A stretch of DNA of 11,891 bases from Gammaproteobacteria bacterium (GTDB lineage: Bacteria; Pseudomonadota; Gammaproteobacteria; UBA6429; Thiohalophilaceae). The stretch is taken from assembly GCA_029882235.1 (NCBI GenBank), contig JAOULB010000029.1, positions 1-11,891 on the forward strand. The letters run 5' to 3'. The translations under genes and the position numbers were made by a program. This document shows positions 8,618 through 11,891 of the stretch, piece after piece; position 1 is the first letter of the stretch, and each line of letters starts with the position of its first letter. The notes under the pieces were generated by a model that had not been told where the DNA came from, ran no database searches, and saw only the letters and a list, made by a program, of their open reading frames with translations.

Positions 8618-10135
8618 TTATAATTTACTCTGTGTCATATGGCTTACCAGGTTCATCACACTGGCATCCATCACTTCGAGTAACGGTGCTGGCCAGATAC
8701 CAAACAGGAGCACCATCACGGCAAGAATTGACAAGAACAAAAACTCTCTTCGATTTATGTCTTCTAACTTGGCGACCTTGTCATTTGCAACTTCACCAAA
8801 AATAACCCGTTTCACCATCCACAGGGTATATGCAGCGCCGAGAATCAGTGTCGTTGCCGCAAGGAAAGCAAACCAGAAATTAGCTTTAAAACTGGCAAGG
8901 ATAACCATGAATTCACCAACAAAACCTGAAGTACCAGGCAAACCGGCATTAGCCATGGCAAACAGCACCATAAATGCGGCAAAGGTCGGCATGGTATTCA
9001 CCACCCCGCCGTAATCATTGATCATTCGACTATGCATACGGTCATACATCACACCAACGCACAGGAATAAGGCACCGGAAATAAAGCCATGTGAAACCAT
9101 CTGAACAATACCACCAGAAATGCCCATACCCGCACCGGCATAACTGCCAGTTGTGCTATGAATATTCCAGGCAATAAAGAAGCCTAAGGTGACAAAACCC
9201 ATATGCGAAATTGAAGAATAGGCAATGAGTTTTTTCATATCCTGCTGTACCAACGCAACAAAACCGATATAGACAACAGCGATTAACGATAGACTGATCA
9301 TCAACCAGTCGAGTGACTGACTGGCATCTGGTGTAATGGGTAGTGAAAAGCGGAGGAAGCCATAGGCACCCAGCTTCAACATAATTGCAGCCAGGATGAC
9401 TGAACCCCCTGTTGGTGCTTCAACGTGCGCATCAGGCAACCATGTATGCACTGGCCACATGGGCACCTTCACAGCGAAGGCCAGCAGGAAGGCAATAAAC
9501 ACCAGCGTTTGTGCTTCCAGGCCGAATTTATATTTGTGGAACTCAAGAATTTCGAAACTGCCCGTCTTAAAATAGAGATATAACAGTGCGATCAACATGA
9601 AAACCGAACCAAAGAAGGTATACAGGAAGAACTTGATGGTTGCATAGACCCGGTTTGGTCCACCCCATATACCGATAATAATAAACATCGGTATCAGCAT
9701 CGCTTCCCAGAAGACATAAAACAGTGCCGCATCCAGTGCCGCGAAGACACCATTCATCAATCCTTCCATAATCAGGAAGGCTGCCATATATTGAGACTGA
9801 CGATATTTGATGACATCCCAACCTGCTATAACAACGATAACGGTGATAAATGTCGTCAGCAGAATCAATGGCATGGATATCCCATCAATACCCAGGTGGT
9901 AATTGATATTAAAAGTAGGAATCCAGGTGGTATTTTCGACAAACTGCATTGCTGCAGTTCCGGTTTCAAAATTACTGTAGAGCGGAATAGAAAGAACAAA
10001 TGTGAGTACGGCAAAGAATAAGGACAAGGCCTTGGTTTGCATTGGTGCAGATTCTTTTGCTGTCGCCAACACAACCACACCGCCAAGTACGGGCAGCCAT
10101 ATTACAAGGCTCAATAGTGGTAAGTCAGCAAACAT
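8618..10135 (-). CDS. nuoM: NADH-quinone oxidoreductase subunit M
   Basis: NuoM is the middle antiporter-like subunit of the complex I membrane arm. The 505-residue protein has normal length. Conserved charged residues are in place: Glu144 in FYVFWEAMLIPM, Lys223 in AFAVKVPMWPVHTWLPDAHVEAP, Lys254 in IMLKLGAYGF, and Glu408 in GTSGFVGEFMVI. It lies between nuoL (22-bp gap) and nuoN (12-bp gap) in the usual order. A purine-rich AAAGGG sits a little far upstream of the ATG at 10135. Nothing unusual was seen. Confidence 0.98.
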   Translation of the reverse strand: MFADLPLLSLVIWLPVLGGVVVLATAKESAPMQTKALSLFFAVLTFVLSIPLYSNFETGTAAMQFVENTTWIPTFNINYHLGIDGISMPLILLTTFITVIVVIAGWDVIKYRQSQYMAAFLIMEGLMNGVFAALDAALFYVFWEAMLIPMFIIIGIWGGPNRVYATIKFFLYTFFGSVFMLIALLYLYFKTGSFEILEFHKYKFGLEAQTLVFIAFLLAFAVKVPMWPVHTWLPDAHVEAPTGGSVILAAIMLKLGAYGFLRFSLPITPDASQSLDWLMISLSLIAVVYIGFVALVQQDMKKLIAYSSISHMGFVTLGFFIAWNIHSTTGSYAGAGMGISGGIVQMVSHGFISGALFLCVGVMYDRMHSRMINDYGGVVNTMPTFAAFMVLFAMANAGLPGTSGFVGEFMVILASFKANFWFAFLAATTLILGAAYTLWMVKRVIFGEVANDKVAKLEDINRREFLFLSILAVMVLLFGIWPAPLLEVMDASVMNLVSHMTQSKL

Positions 10136-10157
10136 TCGTTAATACCCTTTATCTTTA

Positions 10158-11891
10158 TTATTTCAACACAAACAAACCAAGCAATAGCAATAAGCCGATG
10201 ATCATAGCAAATGCGTAATCATACAAAAGCCCTGTCTGTACACGGCGTACAATACTGGAAAATAGCGCTACTGATTTGGCTGAGCCATTAATAATAATGC
10301 CATCGATAATATTTACATCGCCACGCTGCCAGAGGAATTTACCCAGCATACGGCTACCACCGGCAAATACAATTTCGTTTAACTTATCCATGTAGTATTT
10401 GTTGTCCAGCACCTTATGAACCATTTTTAAGTTCTGATAAATCTTTTCAGGGATATCAGGGCGCTTCATATAGAAGAACCAGGCAGTAAAGACACCTGCA
10501 GCAGCTAGCCAGAATGGTCCAGAAACAGGTGCATGTAACAGCATGCCCATTGCACCGTCTGTGCTTTTTGCAATTTTTCCGAGCACATCATGTTGTGGTA
10601 GCACCTGTATTGCAGAACCGAAGAAATGCCCCAGTGCCATATCACCAACAAATATCGCGCCGATAATCACCGAAGGAATGGCAAGTAATATCAATGGAAC
10701 CGTTACTACCCAGGGGGTCTCATGGAGGTGTGATCGCGTATGTTCATCCATACGCTCTTCGCCATGGAAGACGAGGAAATACATTCTGAAACTGTAAAGC
10801 GCAGTAATAAACACGCCAATCATGATTGCAGCATAGGCAAATCCGGCACCGGGAAGTGTCGACTCGCCAACAGCAAGAATAATGGCGTCTTTAGAGAAGA
10901 AGCCTGCAAAACCGGGGGTACCAATCAATGCCAGAGAACCAATTAATGAGGTAATCCAGGTAATGGGCATATATTTTCTTAAGCCACCCATCTTGCGCAT
11001 ATCCTGTTCGTGATGCATAGCAATAATGACTGAACCGGCAGCAAGAAAAAGAAGTGCTTTAAAAAATGCATGGGTCATTAAATGGAAAATACCCGCTGCA
11101 TAGGCTGATGCACCCAGTGCAACCGTCATGTAACCCAATTGTGACAGTGTTGAATACGCGACCACACGCTTAATATCATTTTGTATCAGGCCTAACAGCC
11201 CCATAAAGAAGGCTGTAATCGCACCAATAATCATGACGAAACTAAGTGCAGTCTCTGATAATTCAAATAAGGGTGACATGCGCGCCACCATAAAGATGCC
11301 TGCAGTTACCATGGTCGCCGCATGGATCAAAGCTGAAATTGGTGTTGGACCTTCCATTGAATCGGGTAGCCAGACATGGAGCGGGAACTGGGCTGACTTA
11401 CCCATCGCGCCGATAAACAATAAGATACAGATCATGGTCATCACCGACCACTGACTACCTGGAATGACCTCGATAGTTTTGCCTGCTACTGAATTTGCAT
11501 TCGCAAAGACATTGGCATAATCCAGGCTACCAAAATACATTAATACTGCACCAATACCTAGCAGGAAGCCAAAGTCACCCACACGGTTAACAAGAAAGGC
11601 CTTCAGGTTGGCATAGATTGCTGTATCGCGCTTATACCAGAAACCAATCAACAAATATGAAACCACACCCACTGCTTCCCAGCCAAAGAATAACTGCATA
11701 AAGTTATTCGACATCACCAGCATCAGCATTGAGAAGGTAAATAAAGAGATATAACTAAAGAAGCGTTGATAACCTGGATCTTCGTGCATGTAACCGATGG
11801 TATAAATATGCACCATCAGTGAAACAAATGTCACCACAGCCATCATCATGGCAGTTAGCTTGTCGACCATAAAGCCAACTTCAAATCGAAT
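10158..11891 (-). CDS. nuoL: NADH-quinone oxidoreductase subunit L, 5' end outside the window
   Basis: NuoL is the distal antiporter-like subunit of complex I; its long C-terminal lateral helix runs along the membrane arm and ties the pumps together. The frame is open to the right edge (IRFEVGF precedes the first internal Met at 11870), so about 80-100 N-terminal residues are missing. Family motifs include FFGWEAVGVVSYLLIGFWY, GKSAQFPLHVWLPDSMEGPTPVSA-type sequence (here ending TPISALIHAATMV), and LLFLAAGSVIIAMHHEQDMRKMGGL. The C-terminal region keeps the stretch expected for the lateral helix and a last transmembrane helix ending in LLLLLGLFVLK. The truncation is due only to the window edge. 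Confidence 0.97.
   Translation of the reverse strand: MRFEVGFMVDKLTAMMMAVVTFVSLMVHIYTIGYMHEDPGYQRFFSYISLFTFSMLMLVMSNNFMQLFFGWEAVGVVSYLLIGFWYKRDTAIYANLKAFLVNRVGDFGFLLGIGAVLMYFGSLDYANVFANANSVAGKTIEVIPGSQWSVMTMICILLFIGAMGKSAQFPLHVWLPDSMEGPTPISALIHAATMVTAGIFMVARMSPLFELSETALSFVMIIGAITAFFMGLLGLIQNDIKRVVAYSTLSQLGYMTVALGASAYAAGIFHLMTHAFFKALLFLAAGSVIIAMHHEQDMRKMGGLRKYMPITWITSLIGSLALIGTPGFAGFFSKDAIILAVGESTLPGAGFAYAAIMIGVFITALYSFRMYFLVFHGEERMDEHTRSHLHETPWVVTVPLILLAIPSVIIGAIFVGDMALGHFFGSAIQVLPQHDVLGKIAKSTDGAMGMLLHAPVSGPFWLAAAGVFTAWFFYMKRPDIPEKIYQNLKMVHKVLDNKYYMDKLNEIVFAGGSRMLGKFLWQRGDVNIIDGIIINGSAKSVALFSSIVRRVQTGLLYDYAFAMIIGLLLLLGLFVLK

Noticed and set aside
8496..9014. 172-codon plus-strand frame opposite nuoN and nuoM
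   Set aside because: It is antisense to two conserved nuo genes and crosses their junction; low-complexity shadow composition.

Overview
The window reads as chromosomal DNA of a sulfur-oxidising bacterium, probably a gammaproteobacterium. It carries soxYZ, a secreted DsrE-family protein, the nuoLMN end of a complex I operon and a tRNA-fMet very close to the enterobacterial sequence. I cannot name genus or species from the sequence alone.

Layout. Bases 1 to about 1808 are the end of an integrated element: a small ORF overlapping a large serine recombinase by the four bases ATGA. The recombinase frame runs without a stop antisense through an intact initiator tRNA gene (1809-1885, minus), through that tRNA's own promoter and out to 2001. 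The element therefore appears to be integrated at the 3' end of tRNA-fMet and to extend leftward out of the window. Next comes soxY-soxZ (2114-2938, plus), closed by a hairpin terminator that lies back to back with the terminator of a convergent gene for a secreted DsrE-family protein (3046-3516, minus). Upstream of that, also on the minus strand, are an NtrC-type response regulator (3729-5099) and a membrane histidine kinase (5089-7086), which overlap by 11 bp. The rest is the distal part of the nuo operon on the minus strand: nuoL (5' end outside the window), nuoM, nuoN.

How the genes work together. soxY and the DsrE-family gene each have a sequence with correct sigma-54 spacing (GG-N10-GC), about 60 nt of leader, an IHF-like site further upstream and, beyond that, copies of a near-palindrome TGYAATTTRCA. 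That is the promoter layout an NtrC-type activator needs, and such an activator is encoded right beside them. My main proposal is that the two-component system senses a periplasmic cue, probably a sulfur compound, and switches on soxYZ and the DsrE-family gene through sigma-54 RNA polymerase. The DNA motifs are seen directly; their function is inferred.

The nuo genes look ordinary, with the key proton-channel residues in place, and no pseudogene, CRISPR array or insertion sequence was seen.
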